NCBI GenBank assembly: GCA_024364735.1 | Contig: JAGFNQ010010061.1 | Span: 38,287 to 102,286, forward strand | DNA from: Boesenbergia rotunda | Lineage: Eukaryota > Streptophyta > Magnoliopsida > Zingiberales > Zingiberaceae | Direction of reading: 5' to 3' | Length of the DNA stretch: 64,000 nt | Part shown: piece after piece, positions 1-12,340 of the stretch | How positions within the stretch are numbered: position 1 is the first letter of the stretch | Layout of the letters: each line of letters starts with the position of its first letter | Made by a program: the position numbers and the translations under genes | The notes under the pieces: generated by a model | The model's database searches: none | The model's input: only the letters and a program-made list of their open reading frames with translations | Told to the model about the DNA's origin: nothing

Positions 1-1546
1 ATAATGTCCTTGGGTAGTAGGTTTTTATCTACATTATATCGATTGGTTGAATCGATAGTGAGATGATGTAGAGAACACTATACTAAACCATTCCTAGTCA
101 AGCATTAATATTCAAGGACAATATTAATGCATAGAGACTAGCATGTAGGTCAATTGATGACTTGAGCTCACAAGTCATGGATATATGATATCAAGTTGAT
201 ACATGGGTATACATTAGAGAATGTGTACTGAATTGACCTGCAATGAGAAAGTTTCATAGATTGTCATATGAGTGTCATAAACTTTCTCATGTGACTATTA
301 GTATGAATAGTCCTTAGACCTGAAGTCACTACGGTTCCCTACATAAGAAGTTATATACTTTGGTATCGTCAAACGTCACCTGTAACAGGGTGGACTATAA
401 AGGCGATCACTGGGTATGTAATGAATTATGCGGAGGGATGTGAGTGATGTAGATGGGATCTATCCCTCCCATATGACGGGAGTGATATCTGTGGGCCCCT
501 TGATCGAGTAGGACTACTAAAACGCATGACCATGCTTAAATGAGTCAATATGAGATATTATGCTCATTTGTTTGAGTGAGTCTACTCGGAGATCAAGAAA
601 CACAAAGATTGATCGAAGATGACACAGTCTATGCCTCATTGGTCAATCTAGATATCGAGGATGGAAGGACAAGGTCATATATTGTCATAGTCAGGGAGGT
701 TAAGTCGGATCTCGATTTTCTCGTCACTTGGGTAGCAATGATGCATTGCTAGATGTCGCTCATTGCTTATGTGTCTAAAGCAGTTTAGACATATTGCCAA
801 CATTACGAGAACCTATTGGGTCACCCTAAGGACACGATGCTTCAGAGATTAATTGATCTTAGTTTGACTAAGATTTGATCTGAATTGGATTAATTAAATT
901 AGACACAAGTGAATCCAATTGGATTATGGGATTGAGATCAAATTTGAGTTTGACTCATTTAGATTAGACTCGACCACATTTGAATGAGATATTAATTTAT
1001 TAAAATGTTTAATAAATTAATAATAGAGGAAGATGAAAAGTTTCTCTTCATTGGATGAAGAGAAGTTGAAGAGTCACATGAGAAAATATGCTCTAAGTGA
1101 GTTTTTATTAGCATTAATGGAGGGAAGCTAAAGGGACAAAAACTCTTCATATTCATGGGATGAGTATAAAAGAGTTTTTTCTTGTCATTTGGATGATGAA
1201 CTTGTCATTCTTCCTTCCCTTCCTTCTCTTGGCCAAAATTCCTCTTCTCCCTCTCCTTCATGCTTTGTGAATCTCCTCTTGTGGCTAGCACCACAAAGGT
1301 GATTCTTCTCCGAAGCTTGAGAGATCGTGTTCGTGTGGATACGCATAGAGACACGGACACTTGAACGTGCAAGAGATCCGACATACCTCGGACAAGTGGG
1401 ATAAGCGAAGGGCACACGCCAAAGGTATACTTATACGATAGGAATTTGTAAATTAACTTTGTATGAGTTTTCTTTCGCATGGATCGCTCGTGGGATCTCT
1501 TATTTCCGCTGCGATTTTTGAATATTTTTACCTATAGATCCCTACA
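1..1546 (+). mobile_element. Copia-like LTR, 3' portion (left end outside window)
   Basis: The stretch has the layout of a long plant LTR: non-coding, a TATA-like box (tataaaag) at about 1164-1171 followed by a pyrimidine-rich leader, a segment near 1506-1516 (tttccgctgcg) that resembles the end region of the other Copia LTRs in this window, and a terminal CCTACA at 1541-1546. No primer-binding site follows, so this is a 3' LTR or a solo LTR in plus orientation. It lies 3' of exon 11 of the minus-strand alpha-mannosidase gene, so it may sit in the next intron. The target duplication cannot be tested because the left end is missing. Copia assignment is by resemblance only. Confidence 0.5.
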
Positions 1547-2284
1547 GCTTCCAACCTGAGGATAGACTTACCAATGTCATCCTCAGTCAATTTCCCTTCT
1601 CGTCCCCAATCGACACACAAGCGAAATGCCCCTTTTCACTTGTTGTTAAAGTCTTAAGTCTCAGTCCCCTCTATGGCCTACGCCTTGTGCTCCTATTCAC
1701 ACACCAACACCAATTTCCACTTCATCCACTTTAGTCCACTCCATTGTTGAGTCACCACCCAAGCCCAATTCAAGTCATCAATACCTATATATGTGTCATA
1801 TGAAAAGCTCAACGATGCGTACCTCACGTTCCCATTGTCCCAAAACAATGCTTAACCAGGAATCTAGCAATCATTCGAGCAGTCTTTTCTCTCTTAGTGT
1901 CAAGTATGCAAAGCCCACCTTGTCTTATCCAAACCATCACCTCTTGAAATTTAAGCTTTTATAAGTTTTTAGATTTATGATTTTTGTTCATTCAAGGAAG
2001 TCTTCAAGTTGTTAACTGCTTATTTAAAATTGTAGAGGATGCATGAGAGATGAGAGGAAAGCATATTTAATCTCCATTGCAAGGAAAAACTACTTAAATC
2101 TCCATTGTGAAGCCCATTTAGTCCCTAGAAAACAGATTTCTTTCATGTGGTATTTGCATGTTTGTTTGCTTCCAGATTGAAAAACCAAAGTTACAAAAAA
2201 AGATGTTCATACCCAACAAATATCTTTGCAAATGTGATTGATGACTGTCACAGATTCATAATAATGAAAAACAGAGCTTCTAAC
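1547..2284. other. Non-coding stretch 3' of alpha-mannosidase exon 11
   Basis: No exon of the alpha-mannosidase gene or other convincing gene could be read on either strand. If the mannosidase gene is intact this is part of intron 11; if it is truncated, this is the flank. Short plus-strand frames here have no recognisable content. Confidence 0.5.
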
Positions 2285-5200
2285 CTGACTAAAATTCACT
2301 GCTGCAGATGCACAATAGTTTCTCGAACTAGTTATGCAAGAAAGAGACAAGTCAACAGACTTTTCAGCCTATAAGAGGCGGATCAAGTTTTAATGTTAGG
2401 TAGAGAAAAAATTTTCAAAAAAGCAATAGGAAAGATAATGTATTTTCAAAATTCCATGAACCTCCGAAGCACCATAAGAAAGGCGTTTTGCATAGTCATT
2501 AGTTGTATGCTGTCTTGCTGTACCAGTGACGGCATCATGATGCTGAGCGATCCCCAGAGCTTCTCCTAAGCTTAAGGTAGATGGATTAGACGATGTCCTC
2601 CCTGCCAAAAATTCAATCTGGCGTGCTGCCTATAGAAAATTTGTTATATCATAGTTCATATAAATGCATGACCTCTGGTGATCAAATGTTATAAGCAATA
2701 TAATCCTACCAGAAAATATCCGCTTAACATGCGGATATAACGCTTTAATGAAGGACGGCTAGTAAAGTACCCAGTCCAATAAGCATTTTGTGAATCTGCA
2801 TATCTGCGAACAGTAATACAACTAACATTAAAATTATTATTTATTTAAGGGTTAATTGCAAAACAATTCCCAGCCTTACCATTTTAGACAAACTATTTCC
2901 ACATTTCAATTTTAGCAAATCTATTCTAATCTATTTTTAAACACATTGCAAAATGTACCCAGACCACTTTTAACCATCTCCACCTTTCAATTTTAACATA
3001 TCTAATCTAATCTATTTAACCCTTAAGAATTCCATCTAACCATTAGATATATCATCCATTTACCATCAAATTGGGACATGGAACTTCAAAATATGATAAC
3101 TTTGTATTCAATTAAGTATAATAATCTTGGCTTGCTTAGCTAAAAATTAACTAATTCATCTTATCGCATCAATGAAATATTGAAAAAAGAAATTAATGGA
3201 TCGCATTTAAGGTGCCATATCATTACTTAACAAAGTGGATGACAAATTAATGGCAGGATAACAATTTTCGAGAATAAAAATTGGTTAGTCTATTAAAATT
3301 AAAAGGTAGGATAAACTTGTTAGAACTTGTAAAGGTTGTAATATACCTGGCAATTAACTCATTATTCATATGAAAGTGGGTAAGTGAAGAATGCTTACGG
3401 GAAGTAGTCATCAGTTTTCAGAGGCCAAGATTCATTTTCAGCATTTTTTGCATCAGTGTAAATAGATGGAGTAGAATATAATGCATGAACACGACCATCC
3501 TGTGTAACTTGTATTAGATCACTGAGAACCAATATTAGTTTCTAACAAAACACTAGTATTGGATCTGATTAATTTGACAGAAATTAGATGTTAAGCACAA
3601 AATTTAATAAATTTATGAACTAGATGTTTTTGGAGAGTAAATGAGCATTACATATTGGTTAACAGTCCATATCGTCAAGTAAATGTTTTTTAATGCTAAT
3701 GAAGGTTGAGAAGGCTTCATGGCATGATTTTTCTGCTAGTTTTTCAGGTATGACAAAACATATTCATTATTAGAACAGTATGTTTAATTAAAATAACAAT
3801 AATAATTGTTCTACGACATTGATTTGTACACAACAGATTTATGAAACCGCAGCACCTTAATGATATGCAGCTTGATTCAATAACACAAAATAAATAGGTA
3901 GCTATTAAAAGCATAACAAATTCTGAGAGTGAAGCAAAGAAAATACATCATATTAAAATAATTGTTTTTGTATTTTATTTTTTACTTGTCTAAAATGTAC
4001 TTTTATTCTATTTGCTTTAGAACTATTGTTCAATTTAATTTAATTTAATTCTGTTTACTTTGACTGTTCCAACATACTAAGTTTATTTTGTTTGAGCCTT
4101 ATGAGGCCAGATTATCCTAACGCTTACCAAGAATGTCTCCTTTTTATTCATTCAAGGAAGTGATTACTTTATATTTCTTTTCTTCTTTCTCAGAAAATAA
4201 CCAAGTCATGCAACTTGATGATCAAATGGTATTAAAGTTTAATCTAGTTATCAACCTTGGATCTGCCTATGTTCCTTGCTTGTTAGCTTTCTCCATTATA
4301 CAATTTAACCATGTCTCAGAGATCCCTTGACGCTCTCTCAAAGCTGGCAATATTAGACACAACATGATTACATGGCCCGACTCAAGCTGAAATATGTTAA
4401 GAAAGCCCAAAATGTGGCATGATACAACCCGAATATACAAATGGATTTGACATGAATTGACACATTTATGAAGATATTTCATTTCAAAAAAATATTAACA
4501 ATTTTTATATGACATAACTCAATTCATTAAAGAGCTTAGTTAAACCTTAGAAAAAAAATTTGATAAATATATAATTATTTTATATATTTGTATTGACATA
4601 AATGACACAAACTGTCAAGTGGATCTGTTGATGGATTTCAACAAGTCACTGTAAATATCACATCCTCTCCCTACCCTTGGATTTCAATGAGGTAAGTTGT
4701 CACCATCACCTCCTCTCCTTTGTATTCTTTTTTTAATCCACGTCACCTCATAACTAGTGAGAGCAACATCATGTGCCAACTCACCAGTACAGAAATTGTA
4801 ACAGTTTCATTCTAACCAAGGATCAATATCCCACTCAGAATGAAACATTAAACCTTGTCCTAGTTCACAAACTCTCTTTATTAATTTTAGTTATCAAACT
4901 AGTCAGTAATCTTATGCTGGCGATGATGAGAGGCAATAACTCCACTAATGTTGGAGATGTTCATGTCATATATGAGAATCATACAAATTCAAAGTCTAAT
5001 ATGGAGGGCAAGGTCAGGATCACAAGAACTAGATAGGTAATCTAGTAAGTTTCAAAGAATTTGTTGAAAAGTTACTTGTTGAAACGATAAAAGGAAGTAG
5101 TTAGATACAAATGGACAACTCTATACACGTCAACCCAACAAGAACATCACCAAGAACTAACCATCCTGACCCACTGCACAAACCAATGCTTATAGAAGAA

Positions 5201-8200
5201 TTTAAGTAAATTTTATAGAACTCATAATACCATTATGATTCAGCATTATGAACATGAAAATAGCTATAAGTTGAACTAAATTTGCCAATAGAGAAAGACG
5301 GAAACAAACAAACTATGAGACATAACAGTGTGCATTCTCTATAATTTTGAAATGTCAGAATAAGTCCTATGTGGTTATCAAAATTAGGAGTTGCATGAAT
5401 GTGATGTTCATTTATACAATTATTATGGTACATGTCCAACTGAAACTCATCCTCACACATAAGATGTTGCTTAGATCAAGGATTAAAATTTTAACCCGTG
5501 CCGAGGTTTCAGTCCAAGGAACAATAGGGCGTGCCGATACGGTTTTGGTATTTTTTTTATTTATATATAGTAATTATTAGATAAATATGTTTATTATGTA
5601 AAAATAAGTTGTATATTAATTTTATATAAATTCTCAATTATTGAACAACTTAATATTGTTAGAAAAAATAATTAACACAAAGATGTTACTTTATATATAA
5701 TAATTATATAAATTAACTATTTATTTATTTAATTAATTATTAATTTAAATAATATATATTTTAAATAGTAAAAAATATCAAAATATTAATTAAACGGTCA
5801 AATAGAAATAAATAATAAATAATAATAAAAAAATATCAGAATATAAATATGATTATTATAATTTTTTAAGAATTTTTTTATAATTTTTAAATGAAATTTA
5901 AAACAATATAAAATAATAATAAAATTATCAGAATATAAATATTATAATTTTTTTATTTTTTTAGAATTTTTAAATGAAATTTAAAAATTCTAAAAAATAA
6001 AAAATATTAGATTATAAATCTAATTTATTAAAAAATTAGAATTTTTAAATAAAAATTAAAACAGTAAAAATAAATTTTCAGAATATTAATTAATAAAATA
6101 TACATATTTTAAATACATTTTTATATATTTTATTGGGATAATTTAATTAGGGTTCATAAAAGCCTCTTCGAAATATCACACATAAGTTGGGAATTGTTTA
6201 AATTAAATAAATCAAAATTTTTAATTTATTTCTGGCTTGGCTCGGCTAGGACATCGCGGGGGTGTCCGGCGGTACCGAAGGCATCGCGGGACATTTCTGG
6301 AGCCGCCGGAGGCTCCTCGCGACGCCTCTGGCGGCACTTGCTACACGGACGACGCATCGAAGCTGCGTCGAAGCGTAAGCATCTGAGATGTCTCTGGCCA
6401 TTTGTGAAGAAATCATACCTGTCCGTAGAGTGGTCGCCGCTTGTGCTATCGCTCACCATCGCCTCGTCGCTACTGATGCCTTCACCGATGCCTCCCCGGC
6501 TTGACATAGGTTATTTTTCCTTCTGTCGCGCGTACTATCGCACGACGGGAGCTCGATTCCGTCTGTCACGCGTGACACGGATGACGCGTGAAATTATTGC
6601 GCGCAGCGTGCCGGTTTCGTTCCCATCATGGAACGGTAAAATCCGTCGAGATTTTAATTAATGGCTTAGATATATCACATAGGATATGCTTGGGATCATC
6701 CAAAAAATGAAAACCATAATGACAAAATATGGTGTTCTTCTCATGAATGTTGTGTATATAATTCTTAGACTTGGTTGTGTAACCTATTTTCTATCACACA
6801 TGATGAGAGGCAAAACTGCATTTGCTTTTAAACACGACAGAAAAAGTATTAAACTCAACCGTGTGAAATCAAAATAAAAACCAAGCCACAAAAACACCTT
6901 CACTACTGTGAAAGCAAGCTTCTTATCTCCTCACTCACATATGTTGTGGTGTTTTTATCTCACTCAAAAAAAAAGGGACAGAAAAAACTAAGAAATAAAT
7001 TAGGTTGACCACTATCAGATCAATTTAGCATTAATTTCTAATAAAACAATGAGAAAAAAGCTTGTATGTCAGCAACTGTGCTTGGTCAACTAAAGAAGCA
7101 ACTATAGTGCAAATTTGCAAGTTCTTGCCAAAAGTGCTAATTAAATTACTAGTGATTTTACCTTGTTGACATAATGGATCAGCTTGTCCATTTGCTTAAA
7201 ATAACATTCTGCATATTGATACTTAAAGTCATCACCCATAGTCCACATGATATGATTTGTCCTTGTCACGTTAGCCTAAAGTATTGATTGAAATCAGGCT
7301 CCGATAACTTTTACTGATACTAAACTCATAAAAACACAAATTATAATGTTGTAACTACAAACACAGTGGACAATAGCTTCCTTGTCTAGCAGAAACAGGG
7401 AGGGGATCTAAAACAAATATTTTGTAATGGAGAAGTGAAGTAGCATCCTAGCATACTTGAGTCATAGCAGCATCAATGAAGTCATTTACCCGTTCTTCAA
7501 CATTGTAATCAAAAATTAGAGGATCGTCCTGCAATGTTTTGTCTAGATAATAAGAGACTGTTATTGACTTTTAATGTATCGAATTTCTGGACTGAAAATT
7601 CTTACCTGCACTGGTATGGGGGAGGTATCATCAGTTATATCAAAGCTGAACCCACTTGGAGCACTATAGTGGACAGGAAAGGCATTTGCAAAAATCTGGG
7701 GCAACACTATGTCAAAATATAGTAAAAGAAACAAACCTTTAAAGCAGAAGGGAAGAAAGTTAACCTGTGACAAAGAACCAAACGTTCGTGATCCTCGCCA
7801 TATAACTTCAAGAGATTTGTCCAACTTACGCTTTTGCCTGTCTTGGTAATCAATCCTTGCGAAGTGTACAGAATCAAAACCAAGCTGCAAAAGAAATAAT
7901 GCAAATATGGTGTCGTTTTTCTATAGCATATCTCAAGTAATAATTGATAATCTATAGCTACTTAATTCTAACATGTAAATTTTAGGACTGGTCTCCAAAA
8001 TATAGTCTAAGAATATAGTAAAACAAACATCATTTCATGAGATAATAGTCATCATCATTATCATCAGCTTCTTGAAATTCCATATTGAAAACTGAAAATG
8101 CCCTATCCACCAATCCACTGAATGAATAAAGAAATCATTTATGCGCCAAATTTACCATGACTAGAATAGAAAAATAATAAAAGAATTGAAAAGTACAAAA

Positions 8201-11200
8201 TATAAGGCTATCTATGGTTGAAATCTTTTTGTAATCAAGCAACTAAAAAGGGAAATTTTTCAAAGATAAATAGATCAAGAGAGATCCTTTGGCAGAGCTC
8301 CCAGATTTCAGACCATTTATATGAACTCTTAACCATTGTTAAGCACCATTGATTTTTACCATTCCGCCAAGGAGCAGTGTTAATCAAGGGATCACTGCTG
8401 CTCTAGCAATCATAAATAATGAATATTTTGAGCTATTTAAGCATCATAGTTTGATCATTTGAAACATTATTTTATGTGAACTTTGTAGATTTCAGGATCT
8501 AATCTCTTGCATATTTACAACTTACAAGGAAACACAAGCCTGATTTTTCATTATTACTGTGCTTGCTTGATTAAGGCTATGAAGTTGTTAAACTTGTATT
8601 TTTGTTATTTGTCTCAGGGTTTGTGCAAAATGAAGCTTTGACTTTTGTGATTAAATCTTTAACCGCTCAAAATACCTTTACTAGTCTCAAAGCAAAACTG
8701 TGGGAATTTGTTTAAAATTTTGTCGTCCATGGATTGGAATGATGGCTTGTTGATTCGTAGAAATCTATAATTACTTTCAATTGGCTTAATTTGGCACCAA
8801 CAATGGTGTGCAACTAGGTTTGGTAAATTCCTCTAGAACGCAATGACATTGTCTACTCTACCACAACTTGTAGTATAGAGGACGAGTTTGTGGCCTGCTC
8901 AATTATAAAACAAGATCACCAAAATCTTCCTAATGCAATTTGTAAATCAAGTGGTAGGAGCTTCATCCACAGGGAGGAAGATAGGAGTTTCATCTACACA
9001 GAGAAAGAAGGTTATTACAAGAGAACAGGGAGAAAGAAGGTTATTACAAGAGAGAGAGAAGGAGTTGCTGCTTGCTGGGTGTTTTTAATTGAATTTAAGT
9101 GAATCTACTCAGCCCACACTGGCCCTTATCTAGACCAATCTACACCCTGAATTGGGTTGTCTCTTGTGTTGCATACTTCTTAGTTTAATCTAAGCCCTTG
9201 GATTGAACTATTCAGTGATAAACACACTGGTTCAGCTAGACTTGTTGGATTGCACCACTTTGGTTGCATTTTGACGCACTGGTGTATAGAAATAGTCAAC
9301 TTTTCGTCCATCCCACGTGGTGGCTTAGGAGTGTAGCTTCCTAACAATAATTTAACATATGGCTCAACACAACTTATGCACGTCAACTAAATCCTAGAAA
9401 ATTTTTTCTCCTTGTCTTTTCCCCATGACTACCTAGTTCATAATCTTCTTTTCCCCATGACTACCTAGTTCCCCATGACTACCTAGTTCATAATCTTTGA
9501 AGTTCCACAGACTGGTAAATGAAAGATTAACTAAATGAATGCAATGATTTTATATGTTCAAAAGAAAAAAAAAAAGGAGTATCCAAAATAATAAAAAGAG
9601 TATATTCAACAAACAATTCCAAGATTTGATATACTAATGTAAAACTCTCAATTCCTGATGCATAATACATGTAGAAAATAAATATACCAAACGAGATGAA
9701 GAACACCTTCATAATGAAGTTGGCATACAAAACTTAGCATTTGATAAAGTATAAGATCAGAATTTTGTACAAGGTATATCCTACATTTAATATCACTAGG
9801 AGACAGATCTCTAGAAAGCATGGTTGCATGATAAGCACCATAAGAATAGCCTTGGGCTAAGTGGTTAACAAATGCTAACGTTCGATTTTCCATGTAAAAT
9901 AGCTAAGAATAATCTTGTGCTAACAAAAAAACATACTAATTTTTCATTTTCCAAGTGGAATAACTTAACAAGTTTCCAAATTGATTTTTGTGTGTGCAGC
10001 AAGCACATTCATGAGTGTATTTGTGAATTTGTATATCTGTGAGAGAGGGAGAGGGTAGCACGCCACCTCTGCTCCTAGCAAGTAAGCCTGTACAGCAGAA
10101 TGACCAAAAGGATCTATTTGCCATCCAGCACGAGGAACCTTGTTAAATTGTTTCTTGATCATCTGATGGCCAAGAGTTGTTTGATCAATCATATCAATGT
10201 AATGCACTGTGGCTTCATCATGCATACACCAGCCACCATTTCTAAAATATGATTTTAAAGAATAAGGATGCTGAGTATAATAGCTATAATCCAAATTACA
10301 GATGAGCTCAAGTACATACACAAACTCTAACTGTCCTGAATCAACCAGTTTTCTCACTATTTCTTGAGTTTTATCACTTTGCTCTCTCCACCATCTTTGG
10401 AAAAAGGCCTACAAAATGCAAAAGACAATGAGAATTATAACCCGTCCATAAATTTGAAACATTCAAAGAAATACAAAAAAGATAGTATCAGATAAATCTA
10501 AGGTACTATTTACAATATCCTATTTGATTGTTAAAGGCGAAACTTTAGTTTGCTTCCAATTCAATCAATCTCACGAGAACAAAAAAATCTGAATGGGGAA
10601 AGCCAGTTCTATTGCTGCACAAGGGTCATGCTGGGTCTCCAAGAACTGGTGAATACAACCTCTCCTAATTCTGAATTCTGTACACTTCATTTCTTTGTCA
10701 TAGAGTTGTGAACACCTCACTTCTTTGTCTTATGGTGATACTACAAGATGTTAAAAAAATCACTATAAAACAAAACTGTAACCTCATTCTACCTAATTAA
10801 TCAAACCAATTAAACTAATCTGTCGAATATATCCTCAACTTATTGACATGTGTAGTGCATGCAATAGAGAAACCTATTTGCACACAAGAGAGAAATTGTG
10901 CCAAGTTTTAATTTCTTTTTTGAAATTATGGAGTAAAATATAATATTCTAAACTATATGAGTTAAATTTAAAAAAAAAAGTGGGTAACCACGGGCTTAAA
11001 TGAAATTTTCTTTAAAAAATATTGTATAATAGTATTATTTATCATTAATGAGATAATCATTACATGGTTATATATAGGCTCGTGATAAAACTCAAACAAT
11101 GTGCTAGACCTACCTAGGTATTTCCAAATCTTTGATCTTAAATCATTTAAATATGGATTCTCTTTGTAGACATGGATAGGCTTCTGTCAAAATCACAATG

Positions 11201-12107
11201 TATCAGCTATTATATTCCTTTTTTACTTTGCTTGTATTTGTTATGTTATTAAGTTACAGCTTGTTCTCAATTGATTGCACATATGAATATTTCTGCCACT
11301 AGAGACTGAGATCGACATCATGTGACTTTAGAATGATGTGATTTTGATTTCTCCATACACTATGGAGGATGATTTGAGATCTTGAATTAAGTCATCTACC
11401 TTATTGGAGTTCATCGGACAAGTGATTTCACAACAGTCTTGATCCCAACAACTAATGCTAGAAAAGCCTCAACCTTACAGTTGATGTTAGAATTAAGTAA
11501 TAAATACATTATTTATGTTTTTAAAAATATAAAACAATTGAAACCAACAGAGACAACTTGAATTGACCAAATGCTATAAGCAATCTCAGCAAGCTGACCC
11601 CCACAAACTCGATCATCTAATTCATGAATGCTTAAGTAAGCATGTTCCTAATGCAAAGAGCAAGAGCCCATAATTATCATTCGAGTTCGACACACTTCAT
11701 GTGAGTTAGCATCAGACGTAGAATGTAAAGCAAACCTGCTCAACAAAGATAAATTTCCTATTCGGATCCTTGAGCAAAGAACCGACCACCGAGTCCAGCA
11801 CATTTATAACACAAGCGCCCTTTAAAAATGGGGGGGGAAAGGAAACAAAAAATCAGCGCATAATCACTGAGAATATTAAAAAAAAAACACATTAAGACAG
11901 CACCTGGATGCTATTGTTCGAGCCAACGAAGTACTGATCGACCGTCTTGAGCCAACCGACGTCATCATGGGAGTGCGGCACAAGGTGCACGTTGATCTTC
12001 CCCGCCACGATCCCACCGCTGGTGTTGTACTGAATGTACTTTCCCCGAGCGGATCCGGCAAGAGAAAGGATGACCAAGGAGGCACAAAGAAACGCCGGCG
12101 AAGGCAT
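2285..12107 (-). CDS. GH38 alpha-mannosidase (lysosomal/vacuolar type), exons 1-11, 3' half not in window
   Basis: Eleven exons read on the minus strand: 12107-11904, 11819-11736, 10408-10067, 7884-7765, 7695-7606, 7528-7457, 7275-7162, 3499-3399, 2803-2710, 2629-2462 and 2368-2285. All have GT/AG borders and join in one frame, giving about 490 residues. The start is ATG at 12105-12107, followed by a hydrophobic signal peptide of about 22 residues ending SARG. GH38 landmarks are HSHDDVGW in exon 1 (zinc His/Asp), WQIDPFGHS in exon 3 (catalytic nucleophile and zinc Asp) and AQHHDAVTGT in exon 10 (zinc His). In plants this family is about 1,000 residues and trims mannose from N-glycans in the vacuole or cell wall. 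Exon 11 ends where the sequence leading to the C-terminal domains should begin; none is found before the LTR ending at 1546. The gene therefore either continues left of the window past that LTR or is truncated. No premature stop is seen. Confidence 0.9.
5473..6664. mobile_element. Candidate non-autonomous DNA transposon in mannosidase intron 7
   Basis: Within the 3.7 kb intron between exons 7 and 8 the composition changes sharply: a very AT-rich segment (5540-6150) adjoins a GC-rich island (6230-6620). The outer edges resemble each other in inverted orientation, with ATTAAAAT at about 5481-5488 matched by ATTTTAAT at 6650-6657. Motifs of the type CGTGCCG..GTTTC..GGAAC also occur at both ends in direct orientation. 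This suggests a mobile element, but the terminal repeats are imperfect and no target duplication was confirmed. The 155-codon open frame in the GC-rich part (6194-6661) is probably incidental. Confidence 0.3.
8955..9060. repeat. Short tandem duplications in mannosidase intron 3
   Basis: Two neighbouring direct duplications: a unit of about 26 bp (taggagcttcatccacaggg / taggagtttcatctacacag) at 8955-9001, and a unit of about 29 bp (gaaagaaggttattacaaga) at 9001-9027 and 9030-9055. They look like replication-slippage products. Confidence 0.6.
9419..9498. repeat. Three copies of an 18-32 bp direct repeat
   Basis: The unit ttccccatgactacctagtt occurs three times (near 9419, 9451 and 9469); the first and third copies are followed by cataatctt. 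Located in mannosidase intron 3. Confidence 0.6.
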
Positions 12108-12340
12108 CTCCAAACCTGCTTACGCAATTGATTCCGCGCAGCTGTTGAATCCAGCAATAAAAAGGAGATGAGGATGAGCGGCCGGCTGCCGGCAGAGTAG
12201 TAGCTTGGCCTCGGGCGGTGAAACGAATTGACCAAGAAAGGGGAGAGGACAAGGAACAGAGTCATGTCCTCTCTCTCTCCACCCGTAGTCAATTGCAATG
12301 CAACGATGAGGACCTTCTGTAGGTATTTAGGGAATGCGAC
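12108..12340 (-). promoter_or_regulatory. 5' leader and likely promoter of the alpha-mannosidase gene
   Basis: Upstream of the mannosidase ATG the minus strand is GC-rich and pyrimidine-rich, as expected for a plant 5' leader. A weak TATA-like CTAAATAC lies around 12320-12328. An upstream ATG at 12263-12265 opens a different frame that runs past the main start, so it either lies upstream of the real transcription start or reduces main-frame initiation. Transcription start not determinable by eye. Confidence 0.3.

Noticed and set aside
6194..6661. 155-codon open frame in the GC-rich part of mannosidase intron 7
   Set aside because: No recognisable domain; lies inside a probable repeat with an overlapping long frame on the other strand, as expected in GC-rich sequence.
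8840..8920. Possible Copia RNase H remnant (CSIEDEFVACS) in mannosidase intron 3
   Set aside because: Only a few residues match and there is no flanking pol or LTR; too weak to annotate.
11876..12298. 140-codon minus-strand frame over mannosidase exon 1
   Set aside because: Shadow frame of exon 1 and its leader; exon 1 in the other frame carries the GH38 motif HSHDDVGW.
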